A stretch of 64,000 nucleotides of DNA, taken from contig NZ_JAQNCS010000004.1 in the NCBI RefSeq assembly GCF_049472655.1, positions 1 to 64,000 on the forward strand, read 5' to 3'. Positions 50,799 to 60,606 of this stretch are shown in pieces. The notes below the pieces were generated by a model. That model was not told the DNA's origin. It was given only the letters and a program-made list of their open reading frames with translations, and made no database searches. The position numbers were made by a program, and so were the translations under genes. The stretch's first letter is position 1; each line of letters opens with the position of its first letter. This DNA comes from Deferribacter abyssi. Its GTDB lineage: Bacteria > Chrysiogenota > Deferribacteres > Deferribacterales > Deferribacteraceae.

Positions 50799-52192
50799 TT
50801 TTTCCTCTCTTTAACCTTAGCCAATTTTTCATAATACTTACCACCAGCAGCTTTATATAGATTAATAAGATTTAAAAAATAGTTTAACTTTGCATCTATG
50901 GAGCTTTTTTGATAATTTAACAATGATATTTTTGTGCTCAACACATTTATATAATTAGTCTTGCCTGATAAATAATCATTTTCAATGTTTGATAATTTGT
51001 TTTTTTCGCTACTAATTTGCTCAGTAATTATATTTAAAATTTCTTTACTTTTTTTTAGATTAATAAGAGCATCTTCAACCTCTTTTATTGCAGTAAAGAC
51101 GGTATTTTTATAGTTTATAAATGCTTCATTTTTTTGAATCTTTGCTATTTCTACATTTAATTTTCTTTTTCCATAGTCAATAAGTGGATATGCAAGATTA
51201 GCTGCAAGATTGAATACCCAGTTATCAAAGATTGTTGAAATTCTATTTGAGTTATAATCAAAGTTTGCTGAAAGTGTTAGTTTTGGAAATCTATCCGTTT
51301 TTGCCAATTTAACATTTGAAAATGCTTTAGCAAGCTTGATTTGTGCAGCTTTTACATCAGGACGATTTTTCAGAAGGTCAACAGGGAGTCCTATATCTAA
51401 TAAAGGTGGCATTTTAGGTAATGAATTATTTGTTACCTTAATAGGTTCGGTACTACTTTTTCCAATAAGCAGATTCAACTGATTCAAAGAGATACGTTCT
51501 TCTGCTTCAAGTTGGACTAATTCATTTTTATAGCTGATGAGCTGTTGTTTTGTAGAGATAAAATCGTTTAATGTTGCAATATTGTTAATATAGTTTGCCT
51601 CTAAGACATATAATTTTTGTTTTGCAAAAAAGATTTGTTCTTCTAAAATTTTCTTTTTTTCTCTAATTGATAAAATATTAAGCCAGTTTTTAGCTATTTC
51701 TGAAGAAACCGTAATAATAGCAGTGTTAAAAGCTGCAAGCTGCTCAAGTTTATTTAAATCTGTAATTTTTATCCCTTCCCTAATTTTTCCCCATAAGTCT
51801 ATTTCATATGAAGTATTGATCCCTAGCGTGTATTGATTTGTAGCAACTGTCGGGAATCCTTTTTGTTTTGTTTTGTTTCTTGTGTATCCTGTCGAAAAAT
51901 TAACATGAGGAAAAAGAGTTGTTTTATCTCTCTTATATTGTAGGTCAGCTTCTTTAATCTTTAAGAGTGCTGTTTGCACGTTAAAATTGTCTTTTAATGC
52001 CATACTTATGAGTTTTTCTAGCTCTTTACTATTGAAACTTTTCCACCAGTCAAATTGGAGTTTTTTAGATGAGGTTGGGATTTTATAGTTAAACTCTTTT
52101 TGAGTTAATACTATCATGTCTTCGGTTTCATTTTTTGAGACACATCCTACCATTATTAAAATAATAAATAACAATACTAAATATCTGGACAT
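50795..52192 (-). CDS. TolC/NodT-type outer-membrane efflux lipoprotein
   Basis: 465 residues. Lipoprotein signal LVLLFIILIMVGC, then two outer-membrane efflux repeats: FNVQTALLKIKEADLQYKRD, DLLKNRPDVKAAQIKLAKA, SYEIDLWGKI and YPLIDYGKRKLNVEIAK. These match OprM/NodT channels. It is first in the operon, so channel, adaptor and pump are all made from one message. No regulator adjoins. Confidence 0.92.
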   Translation of the reverse strand: MSRYLVLLFIILIMVGCVSKNETEDMIVLTQKEFNYKIPTSSKKLQFDWWKSFNSKELEKLISMALKDNFNVQTALLKIKEADLQYKRDKTTLFPHVNFSTGYTRNKTKQKGFPTVATNQYTLGINTSYEIDLWGKIREGIKITDLNKLEQLAAFNTAIITVSSEIAKNWLNILSIREKKKILEEQIFFAKQKLYVLEANYINNIATLNDFISTKQQLISYKNELVQLEAEERISLNQLNLLIGKSSTEPIKVTNNSLPKMPPLLDIGLPVDLLKNRPDVKAAQIKLAKAFSNVKLAKTDRFPKLTLSANFDYNSNRISTIFDNWVFNLAANLAYPLIDYGKRKLNVEIAKIQKNEAFINYKNTVFTAIKEVEDALINLKKSKEILNIITEQISSEKNKLSNIENDYLSGKTNYINVLSTKISLLNYQKSSIDAKLNYFLNLINLYKAAGGKYYEKLAKVKERKK

Positions 52193-52366
52193 TTTATATC
52201 CTTGTAGCTTTTTAATGCATCTTTACTAATTTATAAATGTGATTTATTAAAAATGCAATAAGTTCACTTTCTATGATCACCCATTTTTCGATATGATATA
52301 ATAATATATTTGAGTTTATAAATAATTGTGGAGAGAAGCCAGAAAAGAAAATTATAATTTTGTTCA

Positions 52367-52418
52367 TAAAAAAAAGAGAGTACAAAGTCTGGATTTAAAT
52401 TCAAACTTTATACTCTCT
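52367..52418 (-). terminator. Terminator of the nitronate monooxygenase-like gene
   Basis: Minus strand AGAGAGTATAAAGT and ACTTTGTACTCTCT (one G-U pair) form a 14-bp stem, followed by eight T. It is 28 bases after the stop at 52446. The interval 52193-52366 holds only an AT-rich leader of the efflux operon. Confidence 0.88.
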
Positions 52419-52445
52419 TCAAATTTCTAGGAATTTATTGAGTTC

Positions 52446-53417
52446 TTAATCTATTATATTTGCCAATCTATTTTTGATTATTTTTTTTGCTTCATTTACA
52501 ATATCATCTATCAATTCCTTTACTGTGGGTATATCGTTAATAAGCCCAACAACCTGACCACAAGCAAAAAGGGCATCATCTGCATTACCAGTTTTAATAG
52601 CCTCAAGCCCTCTCAATCCACTTAAAAGCGGTGCTAATTCTTGTAAGGTTGCTCCATTTTTTTCCATCTCAAGAATTTTTTCAGCATGCTTATTTTTAAG
52701 TACCCTTACAGTATTTTTAAGACTTCTTTCCACAAGCATAGTATCTGTTTCTTTTGCTTCTATTAAAATCTGTTTTATGTTTTCATGTACAGGAGCCTCT
52801 TTAGTTGCAACAAAGCGAGTCCCCATATTTACTCCTTCAGCCCCAAGGGCAAGAGCTGCCACAAAACCTCTTGCGTCTCCAAAACCACCCGAAGCGATTA
52901 CTGGAATATCAAGCTCATCAACTGCTCTTGGTATTAAAATTAAACTAGTTACATCATCCTCACCAGGGTGACCAGCACACTCAAAACCGTCGATACTTAC
53001 AAAATCACAACCAATTTTTTGAGCTTTCAACGCATGCCTAACTGAAGTACATTTATGAATTACAATAATATCATTTTCTTTCAATTTTTTCATATACGGT
53101 TCTGGATTTCTACCTGCTGTTTCTATAATTCTAATACCTTTATCTACAATAACGTCTATATATGCATCATAATTTACAGGCCTGAGTGTTGGTAAAAAAG
53201 TAAGATTGACTCCAAAAGGCTTATCTGTGAGGTTCTTTGCTTTATCAATTTCCTCTGCCAATTTTTCTGGCTTATCAAAAGAGAGAGCTGTAATAATACC
53301 CAACCCCCCAGCTTCTGAAACTGCGGCTGCAAGCTCGGCCTTTGATATCCACATCATTCCGCCTTGAATAATAGGATATTTTATACCCAAGCGTTCTGTT
53401 AATTTTGTTTTAAACAT
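52446..53417 (-). CDS. Nitronate monooxygenase/FabK-like flavin oxidoreductase
   Basis: 323 residues, FMN TIM-barrel. YPIIQGGMMWISKAELAAAV, GGLGIITAL, DGFECAGHPGEDDVTS, IASGGFGDARGFVAALALGAEGVNMGTRF match the NPD/2-nitropropane dioxygenase family. Members oxidise nitronates or act as enoyl-ACP reductase (FabK). The AGH motif with His favours nitronate monooxygenase-type proteins, but in this lipid-catabolism neighbourhood an acyl-related role is possible. Confidence 0.82.
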   Translation of the reverse strand: MFKTKLTERLGIKYPIIQGGMMWISKAELAAAVSEAGGLGIITALSFDKPEKLAEEIDKAKNLTDKPFGVNLTFLPTLRPVNYDAYIDVIVDKGIRIIETAGRNPEPYMKKLKENDIIVIHKCTSVRHALKAQKIGCDFVSIDGFECAGHPGEDDVTSLILIPRAVDELDIPVIASGGFGDARGFVAALALGAEGVNMGTRFVATKEAPVHENIKQILIEAKETDTMLVERSLKNTVRVLKNKHAEKILEMEKNGATLQELAPLLSGLRGLEAIKTGNADDALFACGQVVGLINDIPTVKELIDDIVNEAKKIIKNRLANIID

Positions 53418-53578
53418 TTCATCCTCCTTTTTATCTAATCACTTATTCATTTGAAAATCTTTTTGGAATAATTTTTAAAATTTTACAATCACCCATTTGG
53501 CCAAACTACTTTATAAGGATTAAGTAAGAAAAAAATAACTATATTGTTGATTCATTACCACAATGGGCAGATAATTAT

Positions 53579-53884
53579 TCAAGATGCTTTTTTACAGGCT
53601 TTTAAAAACTTTTGTAATAAGTCAGGGCTATTAGTTTTCAACTCGCCAGAAAAAATTTCTTTCATTCCAGGTTTATAATTTTCATACCAAATCTTTTTGA
53701 AAAGATCTGAGCTGATTTTGCAAACACAGTCGGCATTATCTACGGCTTTGCCATCTTTGATTTCAAGTCCATCAGGTTTCGCAAAAACAGTTTTTTTAAT
53801 TGTATCATCTATTACAAAGTAATAAACATAGTCTGATCCCATTCCTTTATAATTTTGTTTAGCCTCTTCTAATATTTTTTCCAT
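53579..53884 (-). CDS. SCP2 sterol-carrier-type lipid-binding protein
   Basis: 101 residues with SCP2-fold features: YYFVIDDTIKKTVFAK, KAVDNADCVCKISSDLFKKIWYENYKPGMKEIFSGELKT and LLQKFLKACK. SCP2 domains bind fatty acyl chains, often acyl-CoA. Sitting next to etf and acyl-CoA dehydrogenase genes, it probably handles acyl-CoA in beta-oxidation. It lies 79 bases from etfA, beyond a hairpin, so it may have its own promoter. Confidence 0.85.
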   Translation of the reverse strand: MEKILEEAKQNYKGMGSDYVYYFVIDDTIKKTVFAKPDGLEIKDGKAVDNADCVCKISSDLFKKIWYENYKPGMKEIFSGELKTNSPDLLQKFLKACKKAS

Positions 53885-53934
53885 TATTCCCCCACTTTTA
53901 TCAGTTTTTTTAGTAGATTATAAACGTAACATAG

Positions 53935-53960
53935 AGTTGACGCCTTATTGGGCGCCAACT
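53935..53960 (-). terminator. Weak terminator-like hairpin after etfA
   Basis: Minus strand AGTTGGCGCC-CAATAA-GGCGTCAACT (10 bp, one G-U). No U-run follows, so it may be an RNA-processing or Rho-aided end rather than an intrinsic terminator. Confidence 0.5.
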
Positions 53961-53963
53961 TTG

Positions 53964-54884
53964 TTACCCTTTCAAGGATTTAACTTTTTCTGTCAATGCA
54001 GGCACAAATTGCATAACATCAGCTACAACAAGCACATCAGCCACCTCACCTATAGGAGCATCCTTATCGGTGTTGATAGCAAGAACAAATTCTGACTTTT
54101 TCATACCAGCAAGATGTTGAATAGCTCCTGATATACCACATGCCACATAAAGTTTTGGTGCTACTGTTTGTCCTGTGGTACCTACCTGTCTTGAATGATC
54201 AACCCAACCTGCATCTACGACAGGTCTACTTGCACCGAGTTCACCACCAAAAGCCTTAGCAAGCTCTTCTATTACAGGAATATTATCTGGTTTACCAACA
54301 CCTCTACCAGCACTTACTATAATCTCAGCCTTTGTTAAATCTACTGTTTTTGCTTCTGCTTCCTCATATCCCACAAATTCAATATTTGATTCCAAGTCGA
54401 TAGAAATTTCTTCTACTTCAGGCTCACCGTTTGGCTCAGCTGGAGGAAAAGCTCCTGCTTGGATTGTTATAACTCCTTTATCAGTGTTTGGCTTTACAAA
54501 TCTCCTCAATTTTGCATTGCAACTTGGTACAACAAATTGTCCATCACTAACCTCTACTACTTCTGATACCTGACCTATTTTAAGAGCAGCAGCTATTCTT
54601 GGAGCCAAATCCCAACCATAAGAAGAATGAATGAATACAATATAATCAGGGTTTTCTTTTTCAACAACTTGTAAAATAAGTTTTTTATGAACATCAGGAT
54701 TAAATTCACCATATTTTTCTGCATCAGCTAAATAAATTTTTCCAGCAACTTTAGGTAGATTGTCTTTATATCCAGCAGCAAACCATACTTTTTCTGCCTC
54801 TAATTTATCGGCAAAGGTTGCCAATTCATATGTAGTTTCAAGAAGTTGTTTTTCTCTGTATTCTGCAACTAACAATACTTTCAT
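53964..54884 (-). CDS. etfA: Electron transfer flavoprotein alpha subunit
   Basis: 306 residues. The C-terminal FAD-binding half contains EIIVSAGRGVGKPDNIPVIEELAKAFGGELGASRPVVDAGW, HSRQVGTTGQTVAPKLYVACGISGAIQHLAGM and INTDKDAPIGEVADVLVVADV, the ETF-alpha signature. It takes electrons from acyl-CoA dehydrogenases. It is downstream of etfB with a 12-base gap and shares its operon with etfD. Confidence 0.96.
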   Translation of the reverse strand: MKVLLVAEYREKQLLETTYELATFADKLEAEKVWFAAGYKDNLPKVAGKIYLADAEKYGEFNPDVHKKLILQVVEKENPDYIVFIHSSYGWDLAPRIAAALKIGQVSEVVEVSDGQFVVPSCNAKLRRFVKPNTDKGVITIQAGAFPPAEPNGEPEVEEISIDLESNIEFVGYEEAEAKTVDLTKAEIIVSAGRGVGKPDNIPVIEELAKAFGGELGASRPVVDAGWVDHSRQVGTTGQTVAPKLYVACGISGAIQHLAGMKKSEFVLAINTDKDAPIGEVADVLVVADVMQFVPALTEKVKSLKG

Positions 54885-54896
54885 TTCAGCCCTCCC

Positions 54897-55667
54897 TTAT
54901 AACACTGATGTCTTTTCTTTTAAAATTTGGACAGTTTTTTCAACAAGATCAGCAATATCACCTTCTAATACAAGTGCTCCACCTTTCTTTTCAGGATAAT
55001 CGACTTTAACCGTTTCAACTAGATTGTTTTCTTTTAAAAATTCAGATATTTCATGTGTAAGTAACTCTTTTCTTTTTGCTTTCATAATGTTTGGTAATGT
55101 TGGATATCTTGGTTCGTTTAAACCAAGCTGACATGTGAAAAGAGCAGGAAGTTTTACTTTTACAACTGCTTTTTTACCACCTTCAAGCTCTCTTTTCACT
55201 GTAACTGCATCATCAGCATACTCAAAACTAACGATAGTAGTAACAGCTGGAATACCAAGCATTTCTGCAAGCAGTACACCAAACTGTCCGCTTCCTCTAT
55301 CTTGAGATTGCATACCTGTGAAGATTATATCAAACCCTTTATCTTTAGCAAATTCATAAACTGCTTGAGCTTTCTGATAAGGATCTTTCTTATATTCATC
55401 ATCATCTTTTAAATGGACACCCCTATCACATCCCATTGCAAGTGCTTTTTTAATAGCTTCTTTTACCCTCTCTGGTCCTATGGAAAGCACTGTAATATCA
55501 GCATCTCCTACTTGTTCTTTTAATCTTACAGCTTGCTCAACTGCATATTCATCATATTCATTCATACGATATGCTAAATCAGTCTCATCATACCATGTCC
55601 CTTCACTATTAACCTTAAATTTTGATTCCATATCAGGAACCTGTTTAATACAAACAAGAATTTTCAT
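54897..55667 (-). CDS. etfB: Electron transfer flavoprotein beta subunit
   Basis: 256 residues: ILVCIKQVPDME start, YAVEQAVRLKE, TGMQSQDRGSGQFGVLLAEMLG and CQLGLNEPRYPTLPNIMKAKRK (ETF-beta signature). It partners EtfA. The AMP/FAD site residues look like the classical (non-bifurcating) form, which fits the EtfD partner, but this needs alignment. Confidence 0.96.
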   Translation of the reverse strand: MKILVCIKQVPDMESKFKVNSEGTWYDETDLAYRMNEYDEYAVEQAVRLKEQVGDADITVLSIGPERVKEAIKKALAMGCDRGVHLKDDDEYKKDPYQKAQAVYEFAKDKGFDIIFTGMQSQDRGSGQFGVLLAEMLGIPAVTTIVSFEYADDAVTVKRELEGGKKAVVKVKLPALFTCQLGLNEPRYPTLPNIMKAKRKELLTHEISEFLKENNLVETVKVDYPEKKGGALVLEGDIADLVEKTVQILKEKTSVL

Positions 55668-55684
55668 TCTTACCTCCTCTTTGT

Positions 55685-57679
55685 TTATTCTTGATTTTCC
55701 AATCTTTCTACTAATATCTCAGCCAAATCTTTTGCTTTTATCTTTTCATCAAGCTCAGCCATTTTTAATCCATCCTCAAACATAGTAAGACAGAAAGGAC
55801 AGTTTGATACCAGCATATCTGTTCCAGTTTCTTCAGCCATTTTGACTCTTTTTACACTGATCTTTTCTCCAATATTCTCTTCAGCAAGTATTCTGCCGCC
55901 ACCTGCACCACAACAAAAACTCTCGTACCTGTTTTTGTTCATCTCTTTTAAGTTAGCTCCAGCTATCTTTAATACATCCCTTGGCTCTTCAAAAATATCC
56001 ATGTATCTTCCGATGTAGCATGAATCATGATAAGTACACTCAAAAGGTAGTTCTTTAATTTGTAATTCTCTATCATTGATAAGTTTCCATAAAAATGTAG
56101 TATAGTGTTCCACTTCTATATCAAATCCCAAATCCTTATAATCTCTAGTCAGTGTATTAAAACAATGAGGACAAGTGGTAACAACCTTTTTAACGTTGTA
56201 ATTTTTGATTACTTCAATATTTTCCATTGCTACCATCTGATAAAGATACTCATTCCCCATCTTTCTTACAGGCTCACCACAGCATTTTTCCTCTTTGCCA
56301 AGAATACCAACTTTGATACCTGCTGCATAGCAAAGTTTTATAAAACTTTTTGCTACTTGTTGATTCCTTTTGTCAAAAGATGCATAACAACCTACAAAAT
56401 AAAGGATATCTACCTCACTGTCTTCACTCATAATCTTCACATTGAGCTCTTTAGCCCAGTCACCTCTTGTAGCAAATCCCATCCCCATAGGATTACCATT
56501 TACTTCTACATTGTCCATTGCCATCATTACTTCTTCACCAGGAAATTCCCCTTCCATCAATACAAGATTTCTTCTCATTTCTAAAATCTTATTCACATGT
56601 TCATTGTTTGCAGGACAGATCTCTTGACATGCTCTACAAGTGGTACAAGCCCAAATAACATCCTTTGTAACCTTTTCGATTACGTTGGTTTCAGCACCGC
56701 TAGTAGCTGATTCTCCAATATCTAAAATAAGTTTCATTGGACTCAATGGCTTATTAGTGTTGTAAGCCGGACATCTATCTTGACACCTTTTACATTTTGT
56801 ACAAGCATCAGCATCAAAAATATCTTTCCATGTGAAATCACTGACTTTACTAACTCCAAAACTTTCAGCTTCTTCATTTTCTATATCAATGGTATCTATG
56901 CTCCCCTTTTGTCTTAAATCTGTAAAAAAGTAATTTGCAGATGTAGTAAAAATATGTCTAAACTTTATAAATGGAATTAATGCTATAAAACCGAAAGCAA
57001 GGAATAGATGTACCCACCATAATCCTTTATGAAGGGCAAGGAGGGATGATTCACTCATCCCACTAAGTATATTTGCAACAAAAAAACCTACAGGAGACCA
57101 GTATGCCAGAGAAACATTGTTTCTCAATTCTGTTGCTGCGATTCTTGCACCTTCCACAAAAAAACCGGTTATTAGAATGGCAAATAGAAGTCCGTGCATT
57201 ATATAGTCATCTTTTATAGTTTCTAGACCTTCTGGTTTTACAAAAAATCTTCTGATAAAGAATCCCGTCATCATCAATATTGCAATAAGTCCTGCAATAT
57301 CTAGAGTGACTGAAAATAGCTTATAAAATATCCCTTTTAGGAATTTAATACCAAAAAGAGGATTTAAAATGTCTGCCTGTAAAAATACAAGAGTTGTTCC
57401 AATGGTTAAAGTCAAAAAACCCCAGAAAAAAAGAGCGTGAGCAGTGCCAGGAGCTGCAACCTTCAATACTTTTGTTTGTCCAAGTACATTTGTAAGTAAT
57501 AACCTAACTCTTTCGTCTATATTATCAAAACGATTCAATGGTTTTCCTATCTTATAAATTTCCAAACGCTTTTTAAAACCGTATACAAGAATTCCGATGG
57601 CAATAATAGCAAATAAATACATCGGTATAAGTACACCGTGCCCTACATTCCAATAAATTTCTCTTGTAGCTTCCATCAC
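55685..57679 (-). CDS. EtfD-type membrane Fe-S oxidoreductase (ETF:quinone reductase)
   Basis: 664 residues. The N-terminal third is a NarI-like region with about six membrane segments (haem-b type). Two ferredoxin-like clusters follow: CTKCKRCQDRCP (about 290-301) and CTTCRACQEICP (about 343-354). Two CCG domains (GCYASFD to EKCCGEPVRKMG, and YHDSCYIGRY to SFCCGAGGGR) bind a further [4Fe-4S] cluster. This is the HdrDE/FixX-like EtfD family that passes electrons from EtfAB to menaquinone. First gene of the etfD-etfB-etfA operon. A ferredoxin/hdr role elsewhere is less likely here. Confidence 0.88.
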   Translation of the reverse strand: MMEATREIYWNVGHGVLIPMYLFAIIAIGILVYGFKKRLEIYKIGKPLNRFDNIDERVRLLLTNVLGQTKVLKVAAPGTAHALFFWGFLTLTIGTTLVFLQADILNPLFGIKFLKGIFYKLFSVTLDIAGLIAILMMTGFFIRRFFVKPEGLETIKDDYIMHGLLFAILITGFFVEGARIAATELRNNVSLAYWSPVGFFVANILSGMSESSLLALHKGLWWVHLFLAFGFIALIPFIKFRHIFTTSANYFFTDLRQKGSIDTIDIENEEAESFGVSKVSDFTWKDIFDADACTKCKRCQDRCPAYNTNKPLSPMKLILDIGESATSGAETNVIEKVTKDVIWACTTCRACQEICPANNEHVNKILEMRRNLVLMEGEFPGEEVMMAMDNVEVNGNPMGMGFATRGDWAKELNVKIMSEDSEVDILYFVGCYASFDKRNQQVAKSFIKLCYAAGIKVGILGKEEKCCGEPVRKMGNEYLYQMVAMENIEVIKNYNVKKVVTTCPHCFNTLTRDYKDLGFDIEVEHYTTFLWKLINDRELQIKELPFECTYHDSCYIGRYMDIFEEPRDVLKIAGANLKEMNKNRYESFCCGAGGGRILAEENIGEKISVKRVKMAEETGTDMLVSNCPFCLTMFEDGLKMAELDEKIKAKDLAEILVERLENQE

Positions 57680-57762
57680 TGTAACACCTCTTTATATTGA
57701 TTATTCAAATATTTTCACTTCAAAAAACATAATTTTTTATCCGTTTAAACCTGTTGTTAAGC

Positions 57763-57784
57763 AAAAATGGATGCATAAGCATCC
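57763..57784 (-). terminator. Terminator of the thl-hbd-ech-acd operon
   Basis: Minus strand GGATGC-TTAT-GCATCC followed by ATTTTTG. It is 20 bases after the acyl-CoA dehydrogenase stop codon, separating this operon from etfD. Confidence 0.75.
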
Positions 57785-57803
57785 TATGTGATAAATCATA
57801 ATG

Positions 57804-58943
57804 CTATTTCAACAACATCTTTGAAATTACAATCCTTTGAACTTCGTTTGTTCCTTCATAAATTTCAGTGATTTTTGCATCTCTAAACATTCTTTCAACT
57901 TCATATTCACAAATATATCCGTATCCTCCATGAATCTGAATTGCTTCTTTTGTCACATAAGTTGCTGTCTCAGAAGCGTACATTTTTGCCATTGCTGACT
58001 CAATGGCATTGGTCTTTTTCATATCTTTGAGCCATGCTGCTTTGTAGGTTATTAATTTACTTGCCTCTATTCTTGTTGCCATATCTGCAAGTTTAAATTG
58101 TATTGCCTGAAAAGCTGCAAGAGGTTTGCCAAACTGTTTTCTTTCCTGTACGTAAGAAATACATCTTTCAAAAGCGCCTTCAGCTATACCTAATGCCTGT
58201 GCTGCTATACCGATTCTACCACCATTTAATGTCTCCATTGCGATTTTGAAGCCATCACCTTCTTTGCCGAGAAGATTCTCTTTAGGTATTTTTACATTAT
58301 CTAGGGCAAATGCAGTAGTATAACTTCCTCTTATTCCAAGTTTTTCTTCATTTTTTAATATTTCAACCCCCTCACTAGTCAAATCGATAATGAATGCGGA
58401 CAAACCTTTATGCTTCAATTCTTTATTCTCAGTTGCAAAAAGAACACCAATTCCTCTAAAAGCACCATTGGTGATAAAAATCTTTGAGCCATTTATTACG
58501 TAATAGCCGTTTTCTTCTCTGTAAGTTGTGGAAATATTTGCAACATCACTACCAGCTTCTGGCTCTGTAAGCAATATACATCCAATTTTTTCACCTGTAG
58601 CTAGAGGTGGTAGATATTTTCTCTTTTGCTCTTCTGTGCCAAACTGTAAAATAGGATCACATGCCAAAGAAGTATGAGCAGATATCATAACACCTGTTGA
58701 AGCACATGCTTTAGATACTTCTTCCACTGTCATTATATATGAAAAATAATCTAGACCGGCTCCTCCATATTCTTCAGGGATATATGTGCCAAGAAAACCC
58801 ATTTCAGCGATTTTTTTAACAAGATCAGATGGTATTTCATGATTTTTATCAATGTCTGCAGCAATTGGCTTTATTTCATTGTTTACAAAATCTCTTAAAG
58901 TGTCCTGTAATACCTTATGGTCTTGTGTTAATTCAAAATTCAT
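57804..58943 (-). CDS. Acyl-CoA dehydrogenase
   Basis: 379 residues. CILLTEPEAGSDVANISTTY (FAD loop), FITNGAFRG, QFGKPLAAFQAIQFKLADM and the C-terminal IHGGYGYICEYEVERMFRDAKITEIYEGTNEVQ with catalytic Glu in YEGTNE-type position. The class is short/medium-chain (butyryl-CoA dehydrogenase-like). It oxidises acyl-CoA to enoyl-CoA, reducing EtfAB. Last gene of the four-gene beta-oxidation operon. Confidence 0.93.
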   Translation of the reverse strand: MNFELTQDHKVLQDTLRDFVNNEIKPIAADIDKNHEIPSDLVKKIAEMGFLGTYIPEEYGGAGLDYFSYIMTVEEVSKACASTGVMISAHTSLACDPILQFGTEEQKRKYLPPLATGEKIGCILLTEPEAGSDVANISTTYREENGYYVINGSKIFITNGAFRGIGVLFATENKELKHKGLSAFIIDLTSEGVEILKNEEKLGIRGSYTTAFALDNVKIPKENLLGKEGDGFKIAMETLNGGRIGIAAQALGIAEGAFERCISYVQERKQFGKPLAAFQAIQFKLADMATRIEASKLITYKAAWLKDMKKTNAIESAMAKMYASETATYVTKEAIQIHGGYGYICEYEVERMFRDAKITEIYEGTNEVQRIVISKMLLK

Positions 58944-58961
58944 AAGTTTCCTCCCTAATTT

Positions 58962-59747
58962 TTATTTTCCTTTAAATTCTGCTTTTCTTTTTTCCACAAA
59001 TGCGCTCATCCCTTCTTTTTGATCTTCGGTATTAAATAGCAATCCAAAAAGAGTACTTTCATAATCTAAAGCTTCGGATAAGTTCATATTTACACCGGTT
59101 AAAATAGCGTTTTTTGCAAAAGCAACCCCTTTCGGTGAATTAAAAGCAATTTTTTTAGCTGTTTCCAAAGCCTTTTCCATTAAAGAATCTTTATCTTTTA
59201 ACACTTCACAAACAACATTTAATTCTTTTGCTCTTACTGCAGAAATCATCTTACCTGTGAAAATAAGTTCATTTGCAACTTTCTCACCGCAAACTCTTAC
59301 AAGGTTTTGAGTACCACCAAAACCTGGCATAATACCAAGTGTTACTTCAGGAAACCCCAGTTTTGCATTTTCTGAAGCGTATATTATGTCACAGGCTAAT
59401 GCTAATTCAAAACCTCCACCAAGAGCATATCCGTTTACCGCAGCTATAACAGGTTTTTGCATTTTTCTTATAAATCTAATAATTCTGTGACCTTTTTTAG
59501 CAAATGCTGCAGCTGCAATGGCATCCATACCCAGCATCTCTTTTATATCAGCACCTGCCACAAAAGCTTTGTCTCCATCACCTGTGATAATTATACATTT
59601 TACATCATTATTATTTTCAAGATCATAAAGAGCACATTCTAGCTCACTCAACACATCACTATTTAATGCATTAAGTGCTTTAGGTCGGCTTATTATTAAA
59701 AAAGCTATGCTATCTTCAATTTTTATAATTATGTTTTTATATTCCAT
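58962..59747 (-). CDS. Enoyl-CoA hydratase (crotonase)
   Basis: 261 residues. Oxyanion-hole motif AGADIKEM, IAAVNGYALGGGFELALACDI, and the catalytic Glu pair in the FPEVTLGIMPGFGGTQNLVR region. It hydrates enoyl-CoA to 3-hydroxyacyl-CoA. Lies 15 bases after the dehydrogenase gene upstream, in the order thiolase, hydroxyacyl dehydrogenase, hydratase, acyl-CoA dehydrogenase. Confidence 0.94.
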   Translation of the reverse strand: MEYKNIIIKIEDSIAFLIISRPKALNALNSDVLSELECALYDLENNNDVKCIIITGDGDKAFVAGADIKEMLGMDAIAAAAFAKKGHRIIRFIRKMQKPVIAAVNGYALGGGFELALACDIIYASENAKLGFPEVTLGIMPGFGGTQNLVRVCGEKVANELIFTGKMISAVRAKELNVVCEVLKDKDSLMEKALETAKKIAFNSPKGVAFAKNAILTGVNMNLSEALDYESTLFGLLFNTEDQKEGMSAFVEKRKAEFKGK

Positions 59748-59762
59748 TGTTACCTCCCAAGT

Positions 59763-60605
59763 TTATTGGTAATCATAAAACCCTTTACCTACTTTTCTTC
59801 CTAAGTATCCAGCTCTAACCATATTTACTAACAATGGACAAGGTCTGTATTTGTCATATTTAAATTCATTGTAGAGTACTTCCATAATTGCTAAGACTGT
59901 ATCAAGACCTATAAAATCTGCTAACTCAAAAGGTCCCATTGGCTGGTTTGTCCCAAGTTTCATTGCTTTATCAATATCTTGAATTGACGCCACACCTTCA
60001 AAATATGCAAAAATTGCCTCATTTATCATTGGGATCAAAATCCTATTAACGATAAAACCAGCATAATCAGAAGCTACAGCTATTTCTTTTCCCAAGGTTT
60101 TAGCAAGCTCCATTGTTTTATTGTAAGTGTCTTCACTTGTGGCAAGTCCTCTGATAATTTCAACCAACTTCATCACAGGCACAGGATTCATAAAATGCAT
60201 CCCTATAACTTTATCAGGTCTCTTAGTTACAGATGCAATTTTTGTAATTGATATTGATGATGTATTAGTTGCAAGTATAGCTTCTGGCTTTGCCAGATTA
60301 TCCAGTTTCTTAAAAAGCTCAAATTTTATTTTCTCATTTTCAGTAGCAGCTTCTATAAAAAAATCAGCATCTTTCAACAACTCTAATTGATTGATTGTTT
60401 CTATATTGGATAAAAACTGCTCAATTTTTGATTCTTCAAACATCCCTTTTTTAGCCTGTCTCCCCATATTTTTCCAAATAATCTGAAAAGCTCTTTCAAG
60501 CTGAGACTGACTTATATCGTACAGCTTTACCTTAAACTCATGCTGAGCCAAAACATGAGCTATACCTGATCCCATTTGTCCTGCACCAATAACTGCCACT
60601 TTCAT
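59763..60605 (-). CDS. 3-hydroxyacyl-CoA (3-hydroxybutyryl-CoA) dehydrogenase
   Basis: 280 residues from ATG 60605, with GAGAGGG upstream (an earlier in-frame start overlaps the thiolase end). VAVIGAGQMGSGIA (NAD motif), NTSSISITKIA, GMHFMNPVPVMKLVEII (catalytic His) and GFIVNRILIPMINEAIF are intact. It resembles PaaH/Hbd. It oxidises 3-hydroxyacyl-CoA to 3-ketoacyl-CoA. Confidence 0.95.
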   Translation of the reverse strand: MKVAVIGAGQMGSGIAHVLAQHEFKVKLYDISQSQLERAFQIIWKNMGRQAKKGMFEESKIEQFLSNIETINQLELLKDADFFIEAATENEKIKFELFKKLDNLAKPEAILATNTSSISITKIASVTKRPDKVIGMHFMNPVPVMKLVEIIRGLATSEDTYNKTMELAKTLGKEIAVASDYAGFIVNRILIPMINEAIFAYFEGVASIQDIDKAMKLGTNQPMGPFELADFIGLDTVLAIMEVLYNEFKYDKYRPCPLLVNMVRAGYLGRKVGKGFYDYQ

Positions 60606-60606
60606 T